DNA of 64,000 nucleotides from Crossaster papposus (GCA_037893245.1 JBAIAA010000013.1:744001-808000); one strand, 5' to 3'; numbered from the stretch's first letter, positions 45,292 to 58,269 are shown. Program-made: numbers and translations. Notes: a model not told the origin generated them from the sequence alone.

Positions 45292-45620
45292 ACAAGTTTT
45301 TGGTATGACATGAGGTACTCGACTCGGAGTGACAAAGTGGACACTTTCTTGGTCAGTACCCGAGAGTTTGGTTGACTACAACCTCGGTCTGCTCAGGATA
45401 ATTATTTCCTTGAAAGTGATTTCATTTTCATTACAAATAGTTACGCAGAGTGGTGCAGTGGGAAGCGTGATGGGCCCATAACCCAGAGGCCCGAGGACCG
45501 AAACCTCGCTCTGCTAAAGAGGTATTTTTGCTTCACTGTTATTCAAATTTAATAATTATTTTAGAATGTTTTTAGAATGTCTGCTTTTATTTTGTTTGTT
45601 GTTTTTCTAAATTTACATGA

Positions 45621-45692
45621 GGCATGGTGGCGCAGTGGAAGCTTGCTGGGCCTATAACCCAGAGTGCCGAGGATCAAAACCTCGCTTTGCTA
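45621..45692 (+). pseudogene. C/D hybrid tRNA-like copy
   Basis: Second hybrid in a row, followed by a T7 run in place of the usual TATTTTT context. Matches 57626. Confidence 0.8.
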
Positions 45693-45794
45693 ACTAGGTT
45701 TTTTTGCTTCACTGCTATTCACATTTAATAAATATTGTAGATTGTTTTTAGAATGTCTGCTTTCATTTTGTTTGCATTTTCTAAATTTACATGA

Positions 45795-45866
45795 GGCATA
45801 GTGGCGCAGTTGAAGCGTGCTGGGCCCATAACCCAGAGGTCCGAGGATCGAAACCTCGCTCTGCTA
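45795..45866 (+). tRNA. A-type tRNA-iMet-like, unit 48
   Basis: Consensus body, but the 3' flank switches to monomer 2: relic 2 then D 46019-46090 follow directly, with no B or C. Confidence 0.75.
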
Positions 45867-46192
45867 ACAAGTTTTTGGTATGACATGAAGTACTCGACTC
45901 AGAGTGACAAACTAGACCCTTTCTTGGTCAATAACCGAGAGTTCGGATGATCACAACCTCGGTCTGCTCAGGATAATTTTGTATTTGATAGGGATTTCAT
46001 TTTCATTAAAAATAGTTACGCAGAGTAGTGCAGCGGGAGCGTGATGGGCCCATAGCCCAGACGTCCGAGGACCAAAACCTCGCTTTGCTAACTAGGTATT
46101 TTTGCTTCACTGCTATTCACATTTAATAAATATTGTAGAATGTTTGTATAATGTCTGCTTTCATTTTGTTTGCATTTTCTAAATTTACATGA

Positions 46193-46264
46193 GGCATAGT
46201 GGCGCAGTTGAAGCGTGCTGGGCCCATAACCCAGAAGTCCGAGGATCGAAACCTCGCTCTGCTA
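46193..46264 (+). tRNA. A-type tRNA-iMet-like, unit 49
   Basis: Variable loop AAGTC in place of AGGTC. B 46417-46489, C 46594-46665 (terminator lost), D 46821-46892. Confidence 0.7.
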
Positions 46265-46994
46265 ACAAGTTTTTGGTATGACATGAGGTACTCGACTCGG
46301 AGTGACAAAGTAGACACTTTCTTGGTCAGTACCCGAGAGTTTGGTTGACCACAACCTCGGTCTGCTCAGGATAATTATTTCCTTGAAAGTGATTTCATTT
46401 TCATTACAAATAGTTACGCAGAGTGGTGCAGTGGGAAGCGTGATGGGCCCATAACCCAGAGGCCCGAGGACCGAAACCTCGCTCTGCTAAAGAGGTATTT
46501 TCGCTTCACTGTTATTCAAATTTAATAATTATTTTAGAATGTTTTTAGAATGTCTGCTTTTATTTTGTTTGTTGTTTTTCTAAATTTACATGAGGCATGG
46601 TGGCGCAGTGGAAGCTTACTGGGCCTATAACCCAGAGTGCCGAGAATCAAAACCTCGTTCTGCTGCTAATAAGTTGTTGGTATGACTTGAAGTACTCGAC
46701 TCAGAGTGACAAAGTAGACCCTTTCTTGGTCAGTAACCGAGAGTTCGGATGATCACAACCTCGATCTGCTCAGGATAATTTTGTATTTGATAGGGATTTT
46801 ATTTTCATTAAAAATAGTTACGCAGAGTAGTGCAGCGGGAGCGTGATGGGCCCATAGCCCAGAGGTCCGAGGACCAAAACCTCGCTTTGCTAACTAGGTA
46901 TTTTTGCTTCACTGCTATTCACATTTAATAAATATTGTAGAATGTTTGTATAATGTCTGCTTTCATTTTGTTTGCATTTTCTAAATTTACATGA

Positions 46995-47066
46995 GGCATA
47001 GTGGCGCAGTTGAAGCGTGCTGGGCCCATAACCCAGAAGTCCGAGGATCGAAACCTCGCTCTGCTA
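46995..47066 (+). tRNA. A-type tRNA-iMet-like, unit 50
   Basis: Variable loop as in unit 49. B 47219-47291, C 47396-47467 (terminator lost), D 47622-47693. Confidence 0.7.
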
Positions 47067-47795
47067 ACAAGTTTTTGGTATGACATGAGGTACTCGACTC
47101 GGAGTGACAAAGTAGACACTTTCTTGGTCAGTACCCGAGAGTTTGGTTGACCACAACCTCGGTCTGCTCAGGATAATTATTTCCTTGAAAGTGATTTCAT
47201 TTTCATTACAAATAGTTACGCAGAGTGGTGCAGTGGGAAGCGTGATGGGCCCATAACCCAGAGGCCCGAGGACCGAAACCTCGCTCTGCTAAAGAGGTAT
47301 TTTCGCTTCACTGTTATTCAAATTTAATAATTATTTTAGAATGTTTTTAGAATGTCTGCTTTTATTTTGTTTGTTGTTTTTCTAAATTTACATGAGGCAT
47401 GGTGGCGCAGTGGAAGCTTACTGGGCCTATAACCCAGAGTGCCGAGAATCAAAACCTCGTTCTGCTGCTAATAAGTTGTTGGTATGACTTGAAGTACTCG
47501 ACTCATAGTGACAAAGTAGACCCTTCTTGGTCAGTAACCGAGAGTTCGGATGATCACAACCTCGATCTGCTCAGGATAATTTTGTATTTGATAGGGATTT
47601 CATTTTCATTAAAAATAGTTACGCAGAGTAGTGCAGCGGGAGCGTGATGGGCCCATAGCCCAGAGGTCCGAGGACCAAAACCTCGCTTTGCTAACTAGGT
47701 ATTTTTGCTTCACTGCTATTCACATGTAATAAATATTGTAGAATGTTTTTAGAATGTCTGCTTTCATTTTGTTTGCATTTTCTAAATTTACATGA

Positions 47796-47867
47796 GGCAT
47801 AGTGGCGCAGTTGAAGCGTGCTGGGCCCATAACCCAAAGGTCCGAGGATCGAAACCTCGCTCTGCTA
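47796..47867 (+). tRNA. A-type tRNA-iMet-like, unit 51
   Basis: Anticodon stem 3' strand CCCAA loses the outer C27:G43 pair. B 48020-48092, C 48197-48268, D 48423-48494. Confidence 0.65.
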
Positions 47868-48596
47868 ACAAGTTTTTGGTATGACATGAGGTACTCGACT
47901 CGGAGTGACAAAGTAGACACTTTCTTGGTCAGTACCCGAGAGTTTGGTTGACCACAACCTCGGTCTGCTCAGGATAATTATTTCCTTGAAAGTGATTTCA
48001 TTTTCATTACAAATAGTTACGCAGAGTGGTGCAGTGGGAAGCGTGATGGGCCCATAACCCAGAGGCCCGAGGACCGAAACCTCGCTCTGCTAAAGAGGTA
48101 TTTTCGCTTCACTGTTATTCAAATTTAATAATTATTTTAGAATGTTTTTAGAATGTCTGCTTTTATTTTGTTTGTTGTTTTTCTAAATTTACATGAGGCA
48201 TGGTGGCGCAGTGGAAGCTTACTGGGCCTATAACCCAGAGTGCCGAGAATCAAAACCTCGTTCTGCTGCTAATAAGTTGTTGGTATGACTTGAAGTACTC
48301 GACTCATAGTGACAAAGTAGACCCTTCTTGGTCAGTAACCGAGAGTTCGGATGATCACAACCTCGATCTGCTCAGGATAATTTTGTATTTGATAGGGATT
48401 TCATTTTCATTAAAAATAGTTACGCAGAGTAGTGCAGCGGGAGCGTGATGGGCCCATAGCCCAGAGGTCCGAGGACCAAAACCTCGCTTTGCTAACAAGG
48501 TATTTTTGCTTCACTGCTATTCACATGTAATAAATATTGTAGAATGTTTTTAGAATGTCTGCTTTCATTTTGTTTGCATTTTCTAAATTTACATGA

Positions 48597-48668
48597 GGCA
48601 TAGTGGCGCAGTTGAAGCGTGCTGGGCCCATAACCCAAAGGTCCGAGGATCGAAACCTCGCTCTGCTA
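48597..48668 (+). tRNA. A-type tRNA-iMet-like, unit 52
   Basis: CCCAA stem strand, as in unit 51. B 48821-48893, C 48998-49069, D 49225-49296. Confidence 0.65.
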
Positions 48669-49398
48669 ACAAGTTTTTGGTATGACATGAGGTACTCGAC
48701 TCGGAGTGACAAAGTAGACACTTTCTTGGTCAGTACCTGAGAGTTTGGTTGACCACAACCTAGGTCTGCTCAGGATAATTATTTCCTTGAAAGTGATTTC
48801 ATTTTCATTACAAATAGTTACGCAGAGTGGTGCAGTGGGAAGCGTGATGGGCCCATAACCCAGAGGCCCGAGGACCGAAACCTCGCTCTGCTAAAGAGGT
48901 ATTTTCGCTTCACTGTTATTCAAATTTAATAATTATTTTAGAATGTTTTTAGAATGTCTGCTTTTATTTTGTTTGTTGTTTTTCTAAATTTACATGAGGC
49001 ATGGTGGCGCAGTGGAAGCTTACTGGGCCTATAACCCAGAGTGCCGAGAATCAAAACCTCGTTCTGCTGCTAATAAGTTGTTGGTATGACTTGAAGTACT
49101 CGACTCAGAGTGACAAAGTAGACCCTTTCTTGGTCAGTAACCGAGAGTTCGGATGATCACAACCTCGATCTGCTCAGGATAATTTTGTATTTGATAGGGA
49201 TTTTATTTTCATTAAAAATAGTTACGCAGAGTAGTGCAGCGGGAGCGTGATGGGCCCATAGCCCAGAGGTCCGAGGACCAAAACCTCGCTTTGCTAACTA
49301 GGTATTTTTGCTTCACTGCTATTCACATTTAATAAATATTGTAGAATGTTTTTAGAATGTCTGCTTTCATTTTGTTTGCATTTTCTAAATTTACATGA

Positions 49399-49470
49399 GG
49401 CATAGTGGCGCAGTTGAAGCGTGCTGGGCCCATAACCCAGAGGTCCGAGGATCGAAACCTCGCTCTGCTA
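49399..49470 (+). tRNA. A-type tRNA-iMet-like, unit 53
   Basis: Consensus. B 49623-49696 (74 nt, T-loop A run lengthened), C 49801-49872, D 50028-50099. Confidence 0.75.
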
Positions 49471-50201
49471 ACAAGTTTTTGGTATGACATGAGGTACTCG
49501 ACTCGGAGTGACAAAGTAGACACTTTCTTGGTCAGTACCCGAGAGTTTGGTTGACCACAACCTCGGTCTGCTCAGGATAATTATTTCCTTGAAAGTGATT
49601 TCATTTTCATTACAAATAGTTACGCAGAGTGGTGCAGTGGGAAGCGTGATGGGCCCATAACCCAGAGGCCCGAGGACAAAAAACCTCGCTCTGCTAAAGA
49701 GGTATTTTTGCTTCACTGTTATTCAAATTTAATAATTATTTTAGAATGTTTTTAGAATGTCTGCTTTTATTTTGTTTGTTGTTTTTCTAAATTTACATGA
49801 GGCATGGTGGCGCAGTGGAAGCTTGCTGGGCCTATAACCCAGAGTGCCGAGGATCAAAACCTCGTTCTGCTGCTAATAAGTTTTTGGTATGACTTGAAGT
49901 ACTCGACTCAGAGTGACAAAGTAGACCCTTTCTTGGTCAGTAACCGAGAGTTCGGATGATCACAACCTCGGTCTGCTCAGGATAATTTTGTATTTGATAG
50001 GGATTGCATTTTCATTAAAAATAGTTACGCAGAGTAGTGCAGCGGGAGCGTGATGGGCCCATAGCCCAGACGTCCGAGGACCAAAACCTCGCTTTGCTAA
50101 CTAGGTATTTTTGCTTCACTGCTATTCACATTTAATAAATATTGTAGAATGTTTGTATAATGTCTGCTTTCATTTTGTTTGCATTTTCTAAATTTACATG
50201 A

Positions 50202-50273
50202 GGCATAGTGGCGCAGTTGAAGCGTGCTGGGCCCATAACCCAGAAGTCCGAGGATCGAAACCTCGCTCTACTA
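50202..50273 (+). tRNA. A-type tRNA-iMet-like, unit 54
   Basis: Acceptor strand CTCTACT breaks C3:G70; variable loop AAGTC. B 50426-50498, C 50603-50674, D 50829-50900. Confidence 0.6.
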
Positions 50274-51002
50274 ACAAGTTTTTGGTATGACATGAGGTAC
50301 TCGACTCGGAGTGACAAAGTAGACACTTTCTTGGTCAGTACCCGAGAGTTTGGTTGACCACAACCTCGGTCTGCTCAGGATAATTATTTCCTTGAAAGTG
50401 ATTTCATTTTCATTACAAATAGTTACGCAGAGTGGTGCAGTGGGAAGCGTGATGGGCCCATAACCCAGAGGCCCGAGGACCGAAACCTCGCTCTGCTAAA
50501 GAGGTATTTTCGCTTCACTGTTATTCAAATTTAATAATTATTTTAGAATGTTTTTAGAATGTCTGCTTTTATTTTGTTTGTTGTTTTTCTAAATTTACAT
50601 GAGGCATGGTGGCGCAGTGGAAGCTTACTGGGCCTATAACCCAGAGTGCCGAGAATCAAAACCTCGTTCTGCTGCTAATAAGTTGTTGGTATGACTTGAA
50701 GTACTCGACTCATAGTGACAAAGTAGACCCTTCTTGGTCAGTAACCGAGAGTTCGGATGATCACAACCTCGATCTGCTCAGGATAATTTTGTATTTGATA
50801 GGGATTTCATTTTCATTAAAAATAGTTACGCAGAGTAGTGCAGCGGGAGCGTGATGGGCCCATAGCCCAGAGGTCCGAGGACCAAAACCTCGCTTTGCTA
50901 ACTAGGTATTTTTGCTTCACTGCTATTCACATGTAATAAATATTGTAGAATGTTTTTAGAATGTCTGCTTTCATTTTGTTTGCATTTTCTAAATTTACAT
51001 GA

Positions 51003-51074
51003 GGCATAGTGGCGCAGTTGAAGCGTGCTGGGCCCATAACCCAAAGGTCCGAGGATCGAAACCTCGCTCTGCTA
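51003..51074 (+). tRNA. A-type tRNA-iMet-like, unit 55
   Basis: CCCAA stem strand. B 51227-51299, C 51404-51475, D 51631-51702. Confidence 0.65.
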
Positions 51075-51804
51075 ACAAGTTTTTGGTATGACATGAGGTA
51101 CTCGACTCGGAGTGACAAAGTAGACACTTTCTTGGTCAGTACCCGAGAGTTTGGTTGACCACAACCTCGGTCTGCTCAGGATAATTATTTCCTTGAAAGT
51201 GATTTCATTTTCATTACAAATAGTTACGCAGAGTGGTGCAGTGGGAAGCGTGATGGGCCCATAACCCAGAGGCCCGAGGACCGAAACCTCGCTCTGCTAA
51301 AGAGGTATTTTTGCTTCACTGTTATTCAAATTTAATAATTATTTTAGAATGTTTTTAGAATGTCTGCTTTTATTTTGTTTGTTGTTTTTCTAAATTTACA
51401 TGAGGCATGGTGGCGCAGTGGAAGCTTGCTGGGCCTATAACCCAGAGTGCCGAGGATCAAAACCTCGTTCTGCTGCTAATAAGTTTTTGGTATGACTTGA
51501 AGTACTCGACTCAGAGTGACAAAGTAGACCCTTTCTTGGTCAGTAACCGAAAGTTCGGATGATCACAACCTCGGTCTGCTCAGGATAATTTTGTATTTGA
51601 TAGGGATTTCATTTTCATTAAAAATAGTTACGCAGAGTAGTGCAGCGGGAGCGTGATGGGCCCATAGCCCAGATGTCCGAGGACCAAAACCTCGCTTTGC
51701 TAACTAGGTATTTTTGCTTCACTGCTATTCACATTTAATAAATATTGTAGAATGTTTTTAGAATGTCTGCTTTCATTTTGTTTGCATTTTCTAAATTTAC
51801 ATGA

Positions 51805-51876
51805 GGCATAGTGGCGCAGTTGAAGCGTGCTGGGCCCATAACCCAGAGGTCCGAGGATCGAAACCTCGCTCTGCTA
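51805..51876 (+). tRNA. A-type tRNA-iMet-like, unit 56
   Basis: Consensus. B 52029-52101 (T-loop ACCAAAA), C 52206-52277, D 52433-52504. Confidence 0.75.
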
Positions 51877-52606
51877 ACAAGTTTTTGGTATGACATGAGG
51901 TACTCGACTCGGAGTGACAAAGTAGACACTTTCTTGGTCAGTACCCGAGAGTTTGGTTGACCACAACCTCGGTCTGCTCAGGATAATTATTTCCTTGAAA
52001 GTGATTTCATTTTCATTACAAATAGTTACGCAGAGTGGTGCAGTGGGAAGCGTGATGGGCCCATAACCCAGAGGCCCGAGGACCAAAACCTCGCTCTGCT
52101 AAAGAGGTATTTTTGCTTCACTGTTATTCAAATTTAATAATTATTTTAGAATGTTTTTAGAATGTCTGCTTTTATTTTGTTTGTTGTTTTTCTAAATTTA
52201 CATGAGGCATGGTGGCGCAGTGGAAGCTTGCTGGGCCTATAACCCAGAGTGCCGAGGATCAAAACCTCGTTCTGCTGCTAATAAGTTTTTGGTATGACTT
52301 GAAGTACTCGACTCAGAGTGACAAAGTAGACCCTTTCTTGGTCAGTAACCGAGAGTTCGGATGATCACAACCTCGGTCTGCTCAGGATAATTTTGTATTT
52401 GATAGGGATTTCATTTTCATTAAAAATAGTTACGCAGAGTAGTGCAGCGGGAGCGTGATGGGCCCATAGCCCAGAGGTCCGAGGACCAAAACCTCGCTTT
52501 GCTAACTAGGTATTTGTGCTTCACTGCTATTCACATTTAATAAATATTGTAGAATGTTTTTAGAATGTCTGCTTTCATTTTGTTTGCATTTTCTAAATTT
52601 ACATGA

Positions 52607-52678
52607 GGCATAGTGGCGCAGTTGAAGCGTGCTGGGCCCATAACCCAGAGGTCCGAGGATCGAAACCTCGCTCTGCTA
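52607..52678 (+). tRNA. A-type tRNA-iMet-like, unit 57
   Basis: Consensus. B 52831-52903, C 53008-53079, D 53235-53306 (loop preceded by GGGCT, T-loop ATCAAAA). Confidence 0.75.
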
Positions 52679-53408
52679 ACAAGTTTTTGGTATGACATGA
52701 GGTACTCGACTCGGAGTGACAAAGTAGACACTTTCTTGGTCAGTACCCGAGAGTTTGGTTGACCACAACCTCGGTCTGCTCAGGATAATTATTTCCTTGA
52801 AAGTGATTTCATTTTCATTACAAATAGTTACGCAGAGTGGTGCAGTGGGAAGCGTGATGGGCCCATAACCCAGAGGCCCGAGGACCGAAACCTCGCTCTG
52901 CTAAAGAGGTATTTTTGCTTCACTGTTATTCAAATTTAATAATTATTTTAGAATGTTTTTAGAATGTCTGCTTTTATTTTGTTTGTTGTTTTTTTAAATT
53001 TACATGAGGCATGGTGGCGCAGTGGAAGCTTGCTGGGCCTATAACCCAGAGTGCCGAGGATCAAAACCTCGTTCTGCTGCTAATAAGTTTTTGGTATGAC
53101 TTGAAGTACTCGACTCAGAGTGACAAAGTAGACCCTTTCTTGGTCAGTAACCGAGAGTTCGAATGATCACAACCTCGGTCTGCTCAGGATAATTTTGTAT
53201 TTGATAGGGATTTCATTTTTATTAAAAATAGTTACGCAGAGTAGTGCAGTGGGAGCGTGATGGGCTCATAGCCCAGAGGTCCGAGGATCAAAACCTCGCT
53301 TTGCTAACTAGGTATTTTTGCTTCACTGCTATTCACATTTAATAAATATTGTAGAATGTTTTTAGAATGTCTGCTTTCATTTTGTTTGCATTTTCTAAAT
53401 TTACATGA

Positions 53409-53480
53409 GGCATAGTGGCGCAGTTGAAGCGTGATGGGCCCATAACCCAGAGGCCCGAGGACCGAAACCTCGCTCTGCTA
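53409..53480 (+). tRNA. A/B hybrid tRNA-iMet-like, unit 58
   Basis: The 5' half to the D stem is A-type; from ATGGG on it is B-type, including ACCGAAA and the B-type 3' flank. Relic 1 is therefore missing. C 53585-53656; relic 2 has lost about 22 bp; D 53791-53862. Confidence 0.65.
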
Positions 53481-53964
53481 AGGAGGTATTTTTGCTTCAC
53501 TGTTATTCAAATTTAATAATTATTTTAGAATGTTTTTAGAATGTCTGCTTTTATTTTGTTTGTTGTTTTTCTAAATTTACATGAGGCATGGTGGCGCAGT
53601 GGAAGCTTGCTGGGCCTATAACCCAGAGTGCCGAGGATCAAAACCTCGTTCTGCTGCTAATAAGTTTTTGGTATGACTTGAAGTACTCGACTCAGAGTGA
53701 CAAAGTAGACCCTTTCTTGGTCAGTAACCGAGAGTCTGCTCAGGATAATTTTGTATTTGATAGGGATTTCATTTTCATTAAAAATAGTTACGCAGAGTAG
53801 TGCAGCGGGAGCGTGATGGGCCCATAGCCCAGAGGTCCGAGGACCAAAACCTCGCTTTGCTAACTAGGTATTTTTGCTTCACTGCTATTCACATTTAATA
53901 AATATTGTAGAATGTTTTTAGAATGTCTGCTTTCATTTTGTTTGCATTTTCTAAATTTACATGA

Positions 53965-54036
53965 GGCATTGTGGCGCAGTTGAAGCGTGCTGGGCCCATA
54001 ACCCAGAGGTCCGAGGATCGAAACCTCGCTCTGCTA
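53965..54036 (+). tRNA. A-type tRNA-iMet-like, unit 59
   Basis: Acceptor GGCATTG adds a second mismatch. B 54189-54261 (CTCTGCA end), extra B 54414-54486, C 54590-54661, D 54817-54888. Confidence 0.65.
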
Positions 54037-54991
54037 ACAAGTTTTTGGTATGACATGAGGTACTCGACTCGGAGTGACAAAGTAGACACTTTCTCGGTCA
54101 GTACCCGAGAGTTTGGTTGACCACAACCTCGGTCTGCTCAGGATAATTATTTCCTTGAAAGTGATTTTATTTTCATTACAAATAGTTACGCAGAGTGGTG
54201 CAGTGGGAAGCGTGATGGGCCCATAACCCAGAGGCCCGAGGACCGAAACCTCGCTCTGCAAACAAGTTTTTGGTATGACATGAGGTACTCGACTCGGAGT
54301 GACAAAGTAGACACTTTCTTGGTCAGTACCCGAGAGTTTGGTTGACCACAACCTCGGTCTGCTCAGGATAATTATTTCCTTGAAAGTGATTTCATTTTCA
54401 TTACAAATAGTTACGCAGAGTGGTGCAGTGGGAAGCGTGATGGGCCCATTACCCAGAGGCCCGAGGACCGAAACCTCGCTCTGCTAAAAGGTATTTTTGC
54501 TTCACTGTTATTCAAATTTAATAATTATTTTAGAATGTTTTTAGAATGTCTGCTTTTATTTTGTTTGTTGTTTTTCTAAATTTACATGAGGCATGGTGGC
54601 GCAGTGGAAGCTTGCTGGGCCTATAACCCAGAGTGCCGAGGATCAAAACCTCGTTCTGCTGCTAATAAGTTTTTGGTATGACTTGAAGTACTCGACTCAG
54701 AGTGACAAAGTAGACCCTTTCTTGGTCAGTAACCGAGAGTTTGGATGATCACAACCTCGGTCTGCTCAGGATAATTTTGTATTTGAAAGTGATTTCATTT
54801 TCATTAAAAATAGTTACGCAGAGTAGTGCAGCGGGAGCGTGATGGGCCCATAGCCCAGAGGTCCGAGGACCAAAACCTCGCTTTGCTAAGTAGGTATTTT
54901 TGCTTCACTGCTATTCACATTTAATAAATATTGTAGAATGTTTTTAGAATGTCTGCTTTTTATTTTGTTTGCATTTTCTAAATTTACATGA

Positions 54992-55063
54992 GGCATAGTG
55001 GCGCAGTTGAAGCGTGCTGGGCCCATAACCCAGAGGTCCGAGGATCGAAACCTCGCTCTGCTA
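54992..55063 (+). tRNA. A-type tRNA-iMet-like, unit 60
   Basis: Consensus. B 55216-55288, C 55393-55464, relic 2, then a B copy 55620-55692 where D is expected, relic 1, extra B 55845-55917, C 56021-56092, D 56248-56319 (CGCTGAG acceptor). Confidence 0.75.
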
Positions 55064-56422
55064 ACAAGTTTTTGGTATGACATGAGGTACTCGACTCGGA
55101 GTGACAAAGTAGACACTTTCTTGGTCAGTACCTGAGAGTTTGGTTGACCACAACCTCAGTCTGCTCAGGATAATTATTTCCTTGAAAGTGATTTCATTTT
55201 CATTACAAATAGTTACGCAGAGTGGTGCAATGGGAAGCGTGATGGGCCCATAACCCAGAGGCCCGAGGACCGAAACCTCGCTCTGCTAAAGAGGTATTTT
55301 TGCTTCACTGTTATTCAAATTTAATAATTATTTTAGAATGTTTTTAGAATGTCTGCTTTTATTTTGTTTGTTGTTTTTCTAAATTTACATGAGGCATGGT
55401 GGCGCAGTGGAAGCTTGCTGGGCCTATAACCCAGAGTGCCGAGGATCAAAACCTCGTTCTGCTGCTAATAAGTTTTTGGTATGACTTGAAGTACTCGACT
55501 CAGAGTGACAAAGTAGACCCTTTCTTGGTCAGTAACCGAGAGTTCGGATGATCACAACCTCGGTCTGCTCAGGATAATTTTGTATTTGATAGGGATTTCA
55601 TTTTCATTAAAAATAGTTACGCAGAGTGGTGCAGTGGGAAGCGTGATGGGCCCATAACCCAGAGGCCCGAGGACCGAAACCTCGCTCTGCTAACAAGTTT
55701 TTGGTATGACATGAGGTACTCGACTCGGATTGACAAAGTAGACACTTTCTTGGTCAGTACCCGAGAGTTTGGTTGACCACAACCTCGGTCTGCTCAGGAT
55801 AATTATTTCCTTGAAAGTGATTTCATTTTCATTACAAATAGTTACGCAGAGTGGTGCAGTGGGAAGCGTGATGGGCCCATTACCCAGAGGCCCGAGGACC
55901 GAAACCTCGCTCTGCTAAAAGGTATTTTTGCTTCACTGTTATTCAAATTTAATAATTATTTTAGAATGTTTTTAGAATGTCTGCTTTTATTTTGTTTGTT
56001 GTTTTTCTAAATTTACATGAGGCATGGTGGCGCAGTGGAAGCTTGCTGGGCCTATAACCCAGAGTGCCGAGGATCAAAACCTCGTTCTGCTGCTAATAAG
56101 TTTTTGGTATGACTTGAAGTACTCGACTCAGAGTGACAAAGTAGACCCTTTCTTGGTCAGTAACCGAGAGTTTGGATGATCACAACCTTGGTCTGCTCAG
56201 GATAATTTTGTATTTGATAGGGATTTCATTTTCATTAAAAATAGTTACGCTGAGTAGTGCAGCGGGAGCGTGATGGGCCCATAGCCCAGAGGTCCGAGGA
56301 CCAAAACCTCGCTTTGCTAAGTAGGTATTTTTGCTTCACTGCTATTCACATTTAATAAATATTGTAGAATGTTTTTAGAATTTCTGCTTTTTATTTTGTT
56401 TGCATTTTCTAAATTTACATGA

Positions 56423-56494
56423 GGCATAGTGGCGCAGTTGAAGCGTGCTGGGCCCATAACCCAGATGTCCGAGGATCGAAACCTCGCTCTGCTA
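56423..56494 (+). tRNA. A-type tRNA-iMet-like, unit 61
   Basis: Variable loop ATGTC; T6 terminator. B 56647-56719, C 56824-56895, D 57051-57122. Confidence 0.7.
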
Positions 56495-57224
56495 ACAAGT
56501 TTTTTGTATGACATGAGGTACTCGACTCGGAGTGACAAAGTAGACACTTTCTTGGTCAGTACCTGAGAGTTTGGTTGACCACAACCTCGGTCTGCTCAGG
56601 ATAATTATTTCCTTGAAAGTGATTTCATTTTCATTACAAATAGTTACGCAGAGTGGTGCAGTGGGAAGCGTGATGGGCCCATAACCCAGAGGCCCGAGGA
56701 CCGAAACCTCGCTCTGCTAAAGAGGTATTTTTGCTTCACTGTTATTCAAATTTAATAATTATTTTAGAATGTTTTTAGAATGTCTGCTTTTATTTTGTTT
56801 GTTGTTTTTCTAAATTTACATGAGGCATGGTGGCGCAGTGGAAGCTTGCTGGGCCTATAACCCAGAGTGCCGAGGATCAAAACCTCGTTCTGCTGCTAAT
56901 AAGTTTTTGGTATGACTTGAAGTACTCGACTCAGAGTGACAAAGTAGACCCTTTCTTGGTCAGTAACCGAGAGTTCGGATGATCACAACCTCGGTCTGCT
57001 CAGGATAATTTTGTATTTGATAGGGATTTCATTTTCATTAAAAATAGTTACGCAGAGTAGTGCAGCGGGAGCGTGATGGGCCCATAGCCCAGAGGTCCGA
57101 GGACCAAAACCTCGCTTTGCTAACTAGGTATTTGTGCTTCACTGCTATTCACATTTAATAAATATTGTATAATGTTTTTAGAATGTCTGCTTTCATTTTG
57201 TTTGCATTTTCTAAATTTACATGA

Positions 57225-57296
57225 GGCATAGTGGCGCAGTTGAAGCGTGCTGGGCCCATAACCCAGAGGTCCGAGGATCGAAACCTCGCTCTGCTA
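57225..57296 (+). tRNA. A-type tRNA-iMet-like, unit 62
   Basis: Consensus; corresponds to unit 47. B 57449-57521, then C/D hybrid 57626-57697. Confidence 0.75.
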
Positions 57297-57625
57297 ACAA
57301 GTTTTTGGTATGACATGAGGTACTCGACTCGGAGTGACAAAGTAGACACTTTCTTGGTCAGTACCCGAGAGTTTGGTTGACCACAACCTCGGTCTGCTCA
57401 GGAGAATTATTTCCTTGAAAGTGATTTCATTTTCATTACAAATAGTTACGCAGAGTGGTGCAGTGGGAAGCGTGATGGGCCCATAACCCAGAGGCCCGAG
57501 GACCGAAACCTCGCTCTGCTAAAGAGGTATTTTTGCTTCACTGTTATTCAAATTTAATAATTATTTTAGAATGTTTTTAGAATGTCTGCTTTTATTTTGT
57601 TTGTTGTTTTTCTAAATTTACATGA

Positions 57626-57697
57626 GGCATGGTGGCGCAGTGGAAGCTTGCTGGGCCTATAACCCAGAGTGCCGAGGATCAAAACCTCGCTTTGCTA
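57626..57697 (+). pseudogene. C/D hybrid tRNA-like copy
   Basis: Counterpart of 45621 at an offset of 12,005 bp, with the same T7 run downstream. Confidence 0.8.
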
Positions 57698-57799
57698 ACT
57701 AGGTTTTTTTGCTTCACTGCTATTCACATTTAATAAATATTGTAGATTGTTTTTAGAATGTCTGCTTTCATTTTGTTTGCATTTTCTAAATTTACATGA

Positions 57800-57871
57800 G
57801 GCATAGTGGCGCAGTTGAAGCGTGCTGGGCCCATAACCCAGAGGTCCGAGGATCGAAACCTCGCTCTGCTA
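57800..57871 (+). tRNA. A-type tRNA-iMet-like, unit 63
   Basis: Consensus body with monomer-2 flank, as in unit 48; only D 58024-58095 follows. Confidence 0.75.
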
Positions 57872-58197
57872 ACAAGTTTTTGGTATGACATGAAGTACTC
57901 GACTCAGAGTGACAAACTAGACCCTTTCTTGGTCAATAACCGAGAGTTCGGATGATCACAACCTCGGTCTGCTCAGGATAATTTTGTATTTGATAGGGAT
58001 TTCATTTTCATTAAAAATAGTTACGCAGAGTAGTGCAGCGGGAGCGTGATGGGCCCATAGCCCAGACGTCCGAGGACCAAAACCTCGCTTTGCTAACTAG
58101 GTATGTTTGCTTCACTGCTATTCACATTTAATAAATATTGTAGAATGTTTGTATAATGTCTGCTTTCATTTTGTTTGCATTTTCTAAATTTACATGA

Positions 58198-58269
58198 GGC
58201 ATAGTGGCGCAGTTGAAGCGTGCTGGGCCCATAACCCAGAAGTCCGAGGATCGAAACCTCGCTCTGCTA
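58198..58269 (+). tRNA. A-type tRNA-iMet-like, unit 64
   Basis: Variable loop AAGTC. B 58422-58494, C 58599-58670 (terminator lost), D 58826-58897. Confidence 0.7.

Noticed and set aside
47399-47647. 82-codon plus-strand frames at 47399, 48200 and 50606
   Set aside because: They start inside a C-type tRNA and run through relic 2; they exist because of a 1-bp deletion shared by these units.
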